This document shows, piece after piece, positions 39,210 to 47,696 of a DNA stretch of 64,000 nucleotides. Within the stretch, counting starts at the first letter, position 1, and each line of letters begins with the position of its first letter. The notes beneath the pieces are model-generated. The model worked only from the letters and a program-made list of their open reading frames with translations, had not been told where the DNA came from and ran no database searches. This DNA comes from Bacteroides sp. GTDB lineage: Bacteria; Bacillota; Clostridia; Lachnospirales; Lachnospiraceae. The DNA is taken from positions 51,895-115,894 of the forward strand of contig JAMPBO010000004.1 in assembly GCA_023666705.1 (NCBI GenBank), in the 5' to 3' direction. The position numbers were made by a program, and so were the translations under genes.

Positions 39210-39506
39210 AAAACATCTCCTTCGCAGCTATTTTGATATTATTCGTTTACGCATATTCTACCATAAACTGAGTTTTTTGTAATTATCTTTTCCCTTCTTA
39301 TTCTATTAATGTTTTCTCCTGTTTCAACAAAGTTTACTACAGGATAACCCATATGTTTTTCTCCTCTATGAAAAACAAAAAATACCACCTGTCGATTATC
39401 TGACAAGTGGTATTTGAAAAGCAGTCCCTGCCATCTGCTAACTCGCTCACTTAAGGGCTGTGCATTACCCACTATATTTAGTATACACTATTTTTCTAAT
39501 TACAAC
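39210..39506. other. Intergenic stretch without a supported gene
   Basis: About 300 bp between the AmmeMemo fusion start and the small membrane protein gene. It contains the terminator hairpin at 39381-39414. A 77-codon open frame crosses it but has no ribosome-binding site and reads through the hairpin, so I do not call it. Confidence 0.6.
39381..39414 (-). terminator. Terminator after the small membrane protein gene
   Basis: AATACCACcTGTC pairs with GACAaGTGGTATT around an eight-base loop; the minus strand continues TTTTTGTTTTT. Confidence 0.8.
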
Positions 39507-39836
39507 TTAATTTTTCCGATATTTTTTGTCGATAACCAGCGTATAAATAACAGCCGTGACAATCACCTCTGCCAACACACTAATAACGGATAAAATTATC
39601 ATAGGCGAATTTTGTCCTGCAAGCATAGGGATTCCAAGTGCTATGAAAACAAGTCCAAAAATACACCACATAATACCACATGCTTTGTTGTATTTTTTTA
39701 CATCTGTTACCTCAAACATTTTTGCGTTTGCCCAAAAGCCAACCGGTCTTTGGGCAACAAATGCAAAAATGCCAATACCGGTAAACAGCATGCCTACAGC
39801 ACACCATATGATAAATGCAATTAACATTTCAGACAT
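39507..39836 (-). CDS. Small three-TM membrane protein, SdpI/DUF3784-like
   Basis: The 109-residue protein has three helices (LIAFIIWCAVGMLFTGIGIF, IMWCIFGLVFIALGIPML and VLAEVIVTAVIYTLVI). Its cytoplasmic loop RPVGFWANAKMFEVTDVKKY recalls DUF3784 and SdpI-type immunity proteins. ATG at 39836 comes after AGGGGGAAAGCTAC. No toxin partner is adjacent. Function uncertain. Confidence 0.75.
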   Translation of the reverse strand: MSEMLIAFIIWCAVGMLFTGIGIFAFVAQRPVGFWANAKMFEVTDVKKYNKACGIMWCIFGLVFIALGIPMLAGQNSPMIILSVISVLAEVIVTAVIYTLVIDKKYRKN

Positions 39837-39930
39837 GTAGCTTTCCCCCTCTACATATTGCCCCATTCGGAGCATTGCCATATGCATGATTCATGTATGC
39901 AGGTCTAGTGTGGCAGCCTCTCGCTTTTTC

Positions 39931-40647
39931 TTAACTGAAAGAGATATTAAAATTCTGCCTCTCAATATTGTTTTTCTCTTTTGAATAGTTCGTATTGCTC
40001 ACTTTAATGTCGTTGCTATCCTTTTGGGCTTTGCCGGTAAGCTCTCCTGAGGATGCACGATGTAATCTGTTTCGGTTCTTTTCAAGCTGCTTTTTCTTGT
40101 CGTCTACATTTTCCCCTCTCGCCTTATCCTGCTTGATTTCACCCTTCAGTATTCTTATGTCGTTTCGTATGCCTGACACAACCACCTTCTGCAATCTGCT
40201 TTGGGAAACAACAGTCTCTGCCGAAACAACCTTTTGTTCCGTACCCTGCTCTTTTTTTGCATCCTGCATTTCAACGGTTTTGCTTTCCGTTTCCTTTTCC
40301 TTTGTTTCATCCTTTTTTGAGGTTGAAAGCTGTACCTTTTTCTCATCGTCAGCCTTTACGTTTTCTGTATCACGCTCTTTTGCCGCTTCCTCTTGGTTCT
40401 GCTTTCTCCGTGTCTCTGCCTGACGCTGTCTTAACTGATTATTCAGCCTGCTAATCTCCTGCTGAAGCTCCCGACGCTTTTTCATCTTCTCATCGGCAGA
40501 CAAATCCTGCTTAGATACCTGCTGCCTCTGTCTTTGGACATCTGAAATTTCATTCTCAATGCTTTTGCTTATGGCATCCACCGGTTCCTGCTTTACCATC
40601 TGCACTGCCGATACATTTTTCGATGCATTTATACCGCTAATGCTCAT
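39931..40647 (-). CDS. FlxA-like coiled-coil protein
   Basis: The 238-residue protein is almost entirely charged and helical, with heptads in QRQRQQVSKQDLSADEKMKK and RELQQEISRLNNQLRQRQAE, the pattern of FlxA-like proteins. The N-terminus MSISGINASKN recalls the DUF6033 protein at 62795-63529 (MSILGVNDVL). ATG at 40647 follows GAAGGAGGATGAGCGT. Members often occur in Lachnospiraceae outside flagellar operons; the role is unknown. Confidence 0.75.
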   Translation of the reverse strand: MSISGINASKNVSAVQMVKQEPVDAISKSIENEISDVQRQRQQVSKQDLSADEKMKKRRELQQEISRLNNQLRQRQAETRRKQNQEEAAKERDTENVKADDEKKVQLSTSKKDETKEKETESKTVEMQDAKKEQGTEQKVVSAETVVSQSRLQKVVVSGIRNDIRILKGEIKQDKARGENVDDKKKQLEKNRNRLHRASSGELTGKAQKDSNDIKVSNTNYSKEKNNIERQNFNISFS

Positions 40648-40731
40648 ACGCTCATCCTCCTTCCTGACGTTGTAAAATCCGCTCAATATACTACAATATA
40701 TTATATACAAAATGCTAAAAAAAGGCAATAA

Positions 40732-40774
40732 CATTATCAATTATAAACACAAGGTTTTTATCCCATTAAAGGTT
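40732..40774. repeat. 45-bp direct repeat, copy 2
   Basis: CATTATCAATTATAAACACA through TTATCCCATTAAAGGTT matches 32104-32148 with about five differences or one-base gaps. Here it is purely intergenic, downstream of the exonuclease gene, and does not extend into TetR coding sequence. Confidence 0.75.
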
Positions 40775-40790
40775 ATCAGATGGGTGAAAA

Positions 40791-41390
40791 TCAACTGATT
40801 TTATTTGGTATCAATGCAATATCATATTCCTGTATCCCGTGCCCCAGCAGCTGCATAATTTGCAGTTCATCCTCCGCATCCATGACTGCATTATGTACTT
40901 CCCTATATTCATGGTTTTCCCTGAACATGTTTAGTATGCTTTCCACGCCGTATCCACGTTTCAGTTTTCCCGTCTTGTAACAATCCGCAAAGTCAGGTAT
41001 CGCCTTGTTATATTGACGATATGCCGCCAAACGCATAATATCGTACCATTGATACATGGAATATTCGGGCAAATGTCCCTTGTCAAATCTGGCATTGTAC
41101 GCAAACAGCTTTTGCACATGATAGGCATCCAACCATTTCCTTAACTCCTGTAGTGCCTGATTTCTGCTCACAATGCAGGCTTCATCATCGTGATAAAACA
41201 GTTCATCCGAAAACATTCCGCCCACTTTGTATTCAGGGTCAATCACATAATACACGGTGTCAATCTTTTTCATGGTTTCCGTTTCTGCAACCACCACGCC
41301 AATGGACATGACCTCATCATACCAATTTGTCTCTGTGTCAATTACTGCAAACTTCTCCGTAATGTCTCTTTCTTCATTATCCACAAGCAT
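40791..41390 (-). CDS. DEDDh-type 3'-5' exonuclease
   Basis: The 199-residue protein shows the exonuclease motifs AVIDTETN (ExoI, Asp-Glu), FAYNARFDKG (ExoII) and HNAVMDAEDEL (ExoIII, His and Asp). It resembles the DNA polymerase III epsilon/RNase T superfamily but has no polymerase neighbour. ATG follows AAAGGAGCAATAA. It lies 45 bp downstream of the ABC-class ATPase gene and may be co-transcribed with it. Confidence 0.88.
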   Translation of the reverse strand: MLVDNEERDITEKFAVIDTETNWYDEVMSIGVVVAETETMKKIDTVYYVIDPEYKVGGMFSDELFYHDDEACIVSRNQALQELRKWLDAYHVQKLFAYNARFDKGHLPEYSMYQWYDIMRLAAYRQYNKAIPDFADCYKTGKLKRGYGVESILNMFRENHEYREVHNAVMDAEDELQIMQLLGHGIQEYDIALIPNKIS

Positions 41391-41435
41391 TTATTGCTCC
41401 TTTGTTAAATTTAACCTTATCGCTGCAGGCATCCC

Positions 41436-43133
41436 TTATCCCCTAAAACGGTTCAGACATGCATAAATTTCCTGTATTCTTGGTCTCGCAAGACCGCATG
41501 GTATATAAGAACCACAGAAAGCTGCAAATCCCTTACTCTCAATCTCATTCTCGACGGAATTAACAATATCCCTGACCGTATTCTTTCCATTCAGCTTATT
41601 TTCCAATATATACCGCATCATATAGGCAAGTGCCATTGTCTGCTCCGCATCCGTAAGCTGTTCAACATAACGTACATCTATGCTTGATTTATCCAGTGAT
41701 AATGACTCCCTGCCAAACGTTTTTATTTTCATAGGGCGGTTACGGTTTTTATCACCGCCATACTTTGGCAAAACACGTTCAAACCTTGGAATACTGTAAT
41801 TGAATGCCTGTATCCTTGGTGCCGCATGACTGTCACAAAGCTCTTTCACTTTTAATGTTATGTCAACCGTTTTATAGCAATCCATCTGCAAAATGTAATC
41901 TGCAATATAGAAAAAAGCACCTGAGCTGCCTGCCACAAGAATTGTTGACACGCCTGTTTTCTCATACAAGTCACGTGCACGCTCCAAAAATGGTGTAATT
42001 GGTTCTTTTTCACGGCTGATTACCTGCTGCATAAATTCATCCCGAACCATAAAATTCGTTGCGGATGTGTCCTCATCAATCAGCAACAGTCTTGTACCTG
42101 CCTCAATTCCCTCAATGACTCCTGCCGCCTGGGAGGTACTTCCACTTGCATCCTCCGTATCAAAAGACGTTGTATCCTTATTGTTTGGCAGGTCATTGAT
42201 AAATAATGAAATATCTACATTTCTGATGGAACGTCCATCCTCCGCACGAAGCTTAACAGCAGACTGCTCCGTAATGACAAACTCCCTGCCATCCCCTGCA
42301 ATATGATTGTAGACACCTTGCTGAATGGCTGCAAGCAGCGTTGACTTTCCGTGATAGCCGCCTCCGACAATCAGGGTTATTCCCTCTGGAACCGCCATAC
42401 CACTTATTTCTCCCCTATGTGGCAGCGAAAAGCTTTGCTCCATTGATGATGGGGACACAAACGGAACCGCTCCCTTTAACGGCTGTTCTGACACGCCACT
42501 CTTTCTTGGAAGCACAGAACCATTTGCAACAAATGCCACCAGCTTTTCCTGCTTTAGTATTTGACGCAGTGCAGCCTGATCCTCTGCAAGAAATACAGCA
42601 GCCTCCACCTTTTTTTTATCCAGATTTACATAATACATACTATTCTCCACACACTTTGGGAGAAATTCAAATAAAATCTTTTCCAGCTCTCCTGAATGAA
42701 TGGTTCTTCCAAATGCAGGAAAGCCTACATGAAACCGCAGGATTATTTTTTCATCCGTAATTTGGCAGGCCGTACGTTCCAGTACCGCCTGCCCACATCG
42801 GCTAATGGAAATCAAGCCGCTCTTACCTGACCCCTTAGCCTTAAAATTATACTGTTCAAATTGTGCACATAACAATCTCGTGAGATAATCCTGCAGTGCA
42901 ATCCGTGCCGTTTTCGCACTGCTTCCTTTATAATATTCCACTGGGAAGCCTGCCTGCCCATGCAATATTTCAATGTGCAGACTTGACGGCGACGCAAATG
43001 GGTCTCCCTGCACATGGTCGATATAAAGGTCATACTGTTTAAAATGATATCCGCCTGCCGTCTGCTTGTAATTTGGATATCCCTTGTGGTCTATGCTGTG
43101 GAGCAGCGTTTTTAGCTCATTTCCTGTCTTCAT
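41436..43133 (-). CDS. ABC-class predicted ATPase (PF09818 type)
   Basis: This 565-residue soluble ATPase has GGGYHGKSTLL (Walker A), LLIDEDTSATNFM (Walker B and signature-like region) and GSSGAFFYIADYILQMD. The N-terminal half (IDHKGYPNYKQTAGGYHF) is characteristic of the predicted ABC-class ATPases related to the isoleucine-rich group. No transporter subunits are nearby and no role is established. The ribosome-binding site (AAAGGATGAG) is far from the ATG. Confidence 0.85.
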   Translation of the reverse strand: MKTGNELKTLLHSIDHKGYPNYKQTAGGYHFKQYDLYIDHVQGDPFASPSSLHIEILHGQAGFPVEYYKGSSAKTARIALQDYLTRLLCAQFEQYNFKAKGSGKSGLISISRCGQAVLERTACQITDEKIILRFHVGFPAFGRTIHSGELEKILFEFLPKCVENSMYYVNLDKKKVEAAVFLAEDQAALRQILKQEKLVAFVANGSVLPRKSGVSEQPLKGAVPFVSPSSMEQSFSLPHRGEISGMAVPEGITLIVGGGYHGKSTLLAAIQQGVYNHIAGDGREFVITEQSAVKLRAEDGRSIRNVDISLFINDLPNNKDTTSFDTEDASGSTSQAAGVIEGIEAGTRLLLIDEDTSATNFMVRDEFMQQVISREKEPITPFLERARDLYEKTGVSTILVAGSSGAFFYIADYILQMDCYKTVDITLKVKELCDSHAAPRIQAFNYSIPRFERVLPKYGGDKNRNRPMKIKTFGRESLSLDKSSIDVRYVEQLTDAEQTMALAYMMRYILENKLNGKNTVRDIVNSVENEIESKGFAAFCGSYIPCGLARPRIQEIYACLNRFRG

Positions 43134-43175
43134 GATAAAACTGTCTCATCCTTTCCCGTATCTTCCATTCATTTC

Positions 43176-43751
43176 CTAAGAGGCTGATTTTTTATTCAGC
43201 ATATATCCCGTTCCTGCTCCGACAAATCCGCCTGCAATGTGTGCCATATGGGAAATATTATCCTGCACTGCAATTCCCTCATAAACCTGTTGCCCAATAT
43301 AAATCACCGCAACCAAAATAAATGACAATGGCACTTCTCCCTCGGTGAAGCTGGTAAAGGATGCCAGCAAAATAAATGCGAACACCACGCCGCTTGCCCC
43401 ACACAGGGCATATCAGCTAAAGAAAATATAGTTGCCAATTCCGACTACCAGTGCTGTGGCTCCGATTACCTCCAGCAGCTCCTTCGAGCCGTACTTTTCT
43501 TCCAGCAAAGGTCCAAGCAGCAGCAAATAAGATGCATTTCCAATAAAATGACTCCAGCCGCTGTGACCGAAAATGTGTGTGATAAATCTTATATACGTCA
43601 TTGGATTTAACAATGACGTATGATATGTCATAAACAAAAGCTTTGTACTCGCTCCGCCTGTAATCACACCGAGCAGTGTAGCAATAAAACAAATGAATAC
43701 AAGGCTTAACGTAATTGGGGCGTTGAAACTGATTTTGATTTTTTTCTTCAT
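43176..43751 (-). pseudogene. Rhomboid protease gene interrupted by an in-frame TGA
   Basis: Two open parts share one frame. The first (43413-43751) has helix 1 and HIFGHSGWSHFIGNASYLLLLG. The second starts YALCGASGVVFAFILLA, containing the catalytic Ser motif GASG, and ends with HMAHIAGGFVGAGTGY, the catalytic His helix. Only one codon, TGA at 43410-43412, separates IGNYIFFS from YALCGASG, so a single substitution explains the break. Total length of about 190 residues suits a small rhomboid. A five-pair hairpin TGCCC-TGTGTG-GGGCA starts four bases after the TGA. Confidence 0.85.
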
Positions 43752-43978
43752 AAGCTCTCCCTCGTAATGTGTAAATTACCAATCATACGCAAATAGCCGC
43801 CTCGGATATTCCCTTTACGATCAGGTTTTGGAAGTAGTATGTTTTGGTCATTTCCATGTAATGCATTACAAATAAAGTTTTTCCAATTATATCATTATCA
43901 TGTATCATTTGCCAGTATAAAATATGCACTTTAGCCACATGAAGCGGTGCTATTTTCTCCATTTTCTTTATGTCAATG

Positions 43979-44947
43979 TTACGGATTACATCTTTTGCAG
44001 GGCACATATCCCTCGCCCATGATTTCTTCCCTGCTGCCCACTACCTCTTTTTTGTTTTTTTCTTTTATATCGTTGACACTTTCACATGAAGGACGGTGAA
44101 ATTTTTTCGTGTTCCTGTTTAAAACATATGCCTGACTATCTGCCTCACTTTTTCCAGTATCGGCTGAAGTGTCATCAACCGTATGTACTTCCTCTGATAT
44201 ATTTTCTGTCTTCTCATCCGTTGCATTTTTATTCAATGCAATTTCTGCTTCTGTCTCCACCGCATTCCCGTCTATTGCAAGACTACTTTCGCCCGTTGCA
44301 TAATCGATGCTGATACCTGGCTGGACATTATATACAAACACGTGAAAGCATACACCGTCTCCGTTATCCTCAACAGAGTATGCCTCCATTCGAACCCCTG
44401 CCGCCACCAAATCATTTCCACGATAGATTGGCGTTACACGGTACAGCACGTGGTTTCCCGTTGCTTTCACATACTCCGCCACCTGATTTTCAAAAAACAG
44501 CATACCTGTTGCATTAAAATATCTTGTTCCCGTAATCAGATTTTTCTCATTTGCATTTTCACCTGCAAGCTGATATGCAATCAAATGGCACCGGTTGTAA
44601 AGATAGTTTCCCTCAACAATATCATATTTTACCAGCTTCCAGCCTGACGGTCTGATTTGTCCTATCTCACCCCGTTCCTCCGTCGGCATGAGCTCCTGAC
44701 ATACATTTGCATATGCTGTGCCACATCGTCCCAGCCCGTCTAACTCACTATAAAACTCAAATGCCGTCCTGCATTGTTTTTCCTCAGACGTAAAATTTGG
44801 AACATCATTGTTGAGTTCTATATATGGTTCTCCTGAAAACGGAGGGACATCATCGGTGGTATCCCTGTTTTGATTACCTATAACGCTGCACCCACTACAG
44901 AGCAGGGCAATGCAAAAAAGAATTGTCAGTACCCTCTTACATCTCAT
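43979..44947 (-). CDS. Lipoprotein DNA/RNA non-specific endonuclease
   Basis: The 322-residue protein has a lipoprotein signal ending LLCSGC. An EndA-type nuclease domain follows, with a YNRCHLIAYQLAGENANEKNLITG core in which the His of RCHLI would be catalytic. Ser/Thr-rich linker sequence leads to a C-terminal Cys-containing module (KFHRPSCESVNDI, then GYVPCKRCNP), the Ada-like metal-binding tail found in many secreted nucleases. Its first 11 bases overlap the HTH-TPR gene, so the two are coupled. Roles in nutrient scavenging or DNA uptake are possible. Confidence 0.88.
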   Translation of the reverse strand: MRCKRVLTILFCIALLCSGCSVIGNQNRDTTDDVPPFSGEPYIELNNDVPNFTSEEKQCRTAFEFYSELDGLGRCGTAYANVCQELMPTEERGEIGQIRPSGWKLVKYDIVEGNYLYNRCHLIAYQLAGENANEKNLITGTRYFNATGMLFFENQVAEYVKATGNHVLYRVTPIYRGNDLVAAGVRMEAYSVEDNGDGVCFHVFVYNVQPGISIDYATGESSLAIDGNAVETEAEIALNKNATDEKTENISEEVHTVDDTSADTGKSEADSQAYVLNRNTKKFHRPSCESVNDIKEKNKKEVVGSREEIMGEGYVPCKRCNP

Positions 44948-45995
44948 TTTTCTTTTCCATATATCCCTTCACCAGTTCTTGGTATCGTTCGTCTTCTTTC
45001 AAAAAACCGTAGCTTTCCTCATCACAAAAGCATGCCAGCAGATTATTTTTAAGCTCCTGCAAAAATTCCTCTCTTACCTCCTGAAATGTCATATGCCCGT
45101 ACAGCTTCGCCGTCGTAAACTGCCTGATGTCTGAAATGGAATTTAGCATTTGCCCCATAATATCAATCACAGCGTCTGCGTCCTGCTCCATCGTTGCAAG
45201 CTCCAGCCTGCATGACACTTCATAATATTTTCCCATCTCAAACAGCCTTGCCAATTCCTCCTGCTTCTGGACATATATGTGTGCCTTTTCCATATCCTTA
45301 TCCTTTAGTGCCAGCATATACATACCATGAAAGACTGCACTTGTCATTTGATATTCTGCAAACAGCAGCTCCTCATATGTCTTATACGCTTCCTGTATGT
45401 TCCCTTTTCTTTCATAAAGCTGTGCCAGCTTTCTCTTTCGTTCAGGATTTTGTTCAGGAATGTAAGCAAGCATGTCCTCCGCCTTATCATACTGCTCTTT
45501 CCTTAAATATAATCCATACAGGGCGTCCGCAGCCCGCTGTCTTGTCCTCTCATTTCCACTTTTCAGACAACGGTTATAACAGTCATAAATGTAACCGTCA
45601 TAGGCATCCTCATTGGGAATTTCCTTGATGATACGTTGTGCATCAAGCACGGCAGCCATTTGTAAAATCAATTCCTCACAGTTCGGGTACTGTTCCAAGG
45701 TTTCCTTTACCCATGCAAAAACCGTATCATACTCCTCATATCCAAACCGTTCATCTTCCTCTACAATGAATGCCTTAATTTCCTCATCTGTCAGAGCTTC
45801 CCTGTAGGAAAGCAGGGTATCAAGCGTAATTCCCAAAAGTCTGGCTATCGGTGCCAGCAGCATAATATCAGGCATGGAATTTCCGTTCTCCCACTTATTC
45901 ACTGCGGGTGCCGTCACGCCCAATCGGTTCGCCATCTCCTCCTGCGTCATATTTATTTTCTTGCGGTTTTCCCTGATAACTTCTCCTATATTCAT
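44937..45995 (-). CDS. XRE-family HTH regulator with TPR-like repeats
   Basis: An N-terminal HTH (IGEVIRENRKKINMTQEEMANRLGVTAPAVNKWENG) is followed by about 280 residues of helical repeats resembling TPRs (DGYIYDCYNRCLKSGNERTR and related units). Such proteins often sense peptides or stress. ATG at 45995 follows AAGGAGATGTTGTTT. It overlaps the nuclease gene by 11 bp and probably controls it, by inference. Confidence 0.85.
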   Translation of the reverse strand: MNIGEVIRENRKKINMTQEEMANRLGVTAPAVNKWENGNSMPDIMLLAPIARLLGITLDTLLSYREALTDEEIKAFIVEEDERFGYEEYDTVFAWVKETLEQYPNCEELILQMAAVLDAQRIIKEIPNEDAYDGYIYDCYNRCLKSGNERTRQRAADALYGLYLRKEQYDKAEDMLAYIPEQNPERKRKLAQLYERKGNIQEAYKTYEELLFAEYQMTSAVFHGMYMLALKDKDMEKAHIYVQKQEELARLFEMGKYYEVSCRLELATMEQDADAVIDIMGQMLNSISDIRQFTTAKLYGHMTFQEVREEFLQELKNNLLACFCDEESYGFLKEDERYQELVKGYMEKKNEM

Positions 45996-46119
45996 AAACA
46001 ACATCTCCTTATCATAGTCTCGATGCATCTGATAAAAGCATAACAGATAATATGATGCCGTACAACTGAATATAAGTTAAATAATACTCAAAAAAATTAA
46101 CCGCCTGAAAAACAAAGCA

Positions 46120-46215
46120 CTGTCGTAGTAAAGATTTAAGGCACATATAAAAATACAAAACAAAAGAGGCTTCTCAGTGTAATTTTATGTGTACCTTAAA
46201 TCCTTACTGTGACAG
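46120..46215. repeat. Long imperfect inverted repeat
   Basis: Arms of about 34 bp, starting CTGTCGTAGTAAAGATTTAA and ending with its near complement AAATCCTTACTGTGACAG, flank a 27-bp loop. It lies between the response-regulator gene end and the HTH-TPR gene start, and could be a terminator or a small inverted-repeat element. The outer CTGTCACAGT is shared with the hairpin at 33319-33378. Confidence 0.75.
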
Positions 46216-46236
46216 CCTCAATGTTTTTAATTGTTT

Positions 46237-47613
46237 TTATTTTGCAGCACTTACCTGTTTCACCTGCTCAAAATATTTATCTATATTTTGCTTAATTTCC
46301 TCAGGCTTTAAGTTCTTGGAAAGGTAACCCGCCGGCTTTAAGGACAGCACCTGCTTTACGCTCTCCTTGTCTACCCTGCCTGTGAGAAAGATAACTGCAA
46401 TTTCTGCAAAATCCTTCTCGGAGCGAATCATCTCCAACACCTGCCTGCCGTTGCATACAGGCATTTCATAATCAAGCAATATCAAATCAGGACGTTCAAG
46501 CGTAAGACTGCTGATTGCCGATAAGCCCGAGGTTGCAAAGGTCATTTCATATTCCTTCCCCAGCAGCTCCTCCATCGCCTTTAACATCACATTAGAATCA
46601 TCTACTACAAGAATTTTCTTTTTCCTGCTCATTTCTTTTTGTTTTGCTTCATTTTTCTTTAAATATTTGCCAATTTCCGACATGGCATTTCCCGCCTTGA
46701 TGGACGATGTGGCAACTCCGCTTTCTTTCAAATGAGGTGCAATGGCACAATAGGCAAAATATCCTGCCCCCGTGTCAAACAGCATACTAAACTGTGGCTT
46801 TTCCCGCTCAAATACCTTTTTGAACTGCTCATAGGTAAGTAGATTTTCTGATTTAATTTTGTATGCGGCTGAGCTTGGGAAGTGCTCCATAATACGTTCC
46901 ACACATTGTCTGGCAGTATACCGCACCGCATTGACCAGCATAACCGTTACCTTATCGGTCTTGATTCCTATCAGCTTTCCTACCGTATTAATCAGCATCT
47001 TTTCTTCCATGACCAAAATGCTTTCCCATTTTTCACCCTTATCATTGCTGTAAATGATACGGTAATAAACGCCCTTTCCAAACTTCTCGCCGCTGTAGGT
47101 CTCACTGAGTACCTTGGAATCCAACTGAAACATGTCATAAAGCTGTTGTAAAATAGCCTGACGCATGGCATCATGTGCTTCCACAGGCAAAAGCCCCTCC
47201 CACTGGCTGATTGCTTTTCCTGTAATGGCACGATCCTCAATCAATGTATGTCCCAGCAGCCATCCTGTACATACTCCCAAAAAGTGGCTGACTGCGTCCT
47301 CCGAATAATTGCTATCCTCTAATTCATCCTCAAGTGCGGGAAGGGTCTTCTCACGGAAATCATCATGAATACGCTTATGTATCTGCAACCCACTGTAATT
47401 TATGGACTCCATATAAGCTTCCTCATCCGCAAAGTGCTTTACCGCATGATCCTTAAAATATTTAATGCCCTCCTGGCACACCCATTGGCTTTTCTCTTCG
47501 TCCTCTCCAAAGGCAAACAGCTTATTAATAATTTTAAACAGCTTTCTGTGTTCTTTATCGATGACGTCAACTCCAATATTAAATCGGTCTTCCCATACCA
47601 AACGATTTTCCAT
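46237..47613 (-). CDS. Bacteriohemerythrin fused to a central domain and a response-regulator receiver
   Basis: Residues 1-135 are hemerythrin-like: DVIDKEHRKLF, HFADEEAYM, HKRIHDDF and GHTLIEDR supply the iron ligands for O2 binding. The middle (about 150-325) is not firmly recognised; it may be a CheX-like or sensory domain. The C-terminus is a receiver with KKKILVVDDSNV, the phosphoacceptor in LILLDYEMP and a late FLTGRVDKES. It likely couples oxygen or redox to phosphorelay signalling with the hybrid kinase next to it. Confidence 0.85.
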   Translation of the reverse strand: MENRLVWEDRFNIGVDVIDKEHRKLFKIINKLFAFGEDEEKSQWVCQEGIKYFKDHAVKHFADEEAYMESINYSGLQIHKRIHDDFREKTLPALEDELEDSNYSEDAVSHFLGVCTGWLLGHTLIEDRAITGKAISQWEGLLPVEAHDAMRQAILQQLYDMFQLDSKVLSETYSGEKFGKGVYYRIIYSNDKGEKWESILVMEEKMLINTVGKLIGIKTDKVTVMLVNAVRYTARQCVERIMEHFPSSAAYKIKSENLLTYEQFKKVFEREKPQFSMLFDTGAGYFAYCAIAPHLKESGVATSSIKAGNAMSEIGKYLKKNEAKQKEMSRKKKILVVDDSNVMLKAMEELLGKEYEMTFATSGLSAISSLTLERPDLILLDYEMPVCNGRQVLEMIRSEKDFAEIAVIFLTGRVDKESVKQVLSLKPAGYLSKNLKPEEIKQNIDKYFEQVKQVSAAK

Positions 47614-47696
47614 AGTCCTCCTCCTTTGAACATCAGCCTGTTAATTATTTCTATTATAACACATAATTTACGTAACTGTTATTTTATTTTTAAACT

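Noticed and set aside
39239..39472. 77-codon minus-strand frame after the small membrane protein gene
   Set aside because: No ribosome-binding site, it runs through a terminator hairpin, and the sequence has no recognisable pattern.
43389..43412. Selenocysteine reading of the rhomboid TGA
   Set aside because: The following hairpin is too close and small for a standard bacterial SECIS, and rhomboids have no known Sec form; a nonsense mutation is simpler.
43783..44007. 74-codon minus-strand frame after the nuclease gene
   Set aside because: Its start lies inside the nuclease C-terminus without a ribosome-binding site, and no family is recognisable.
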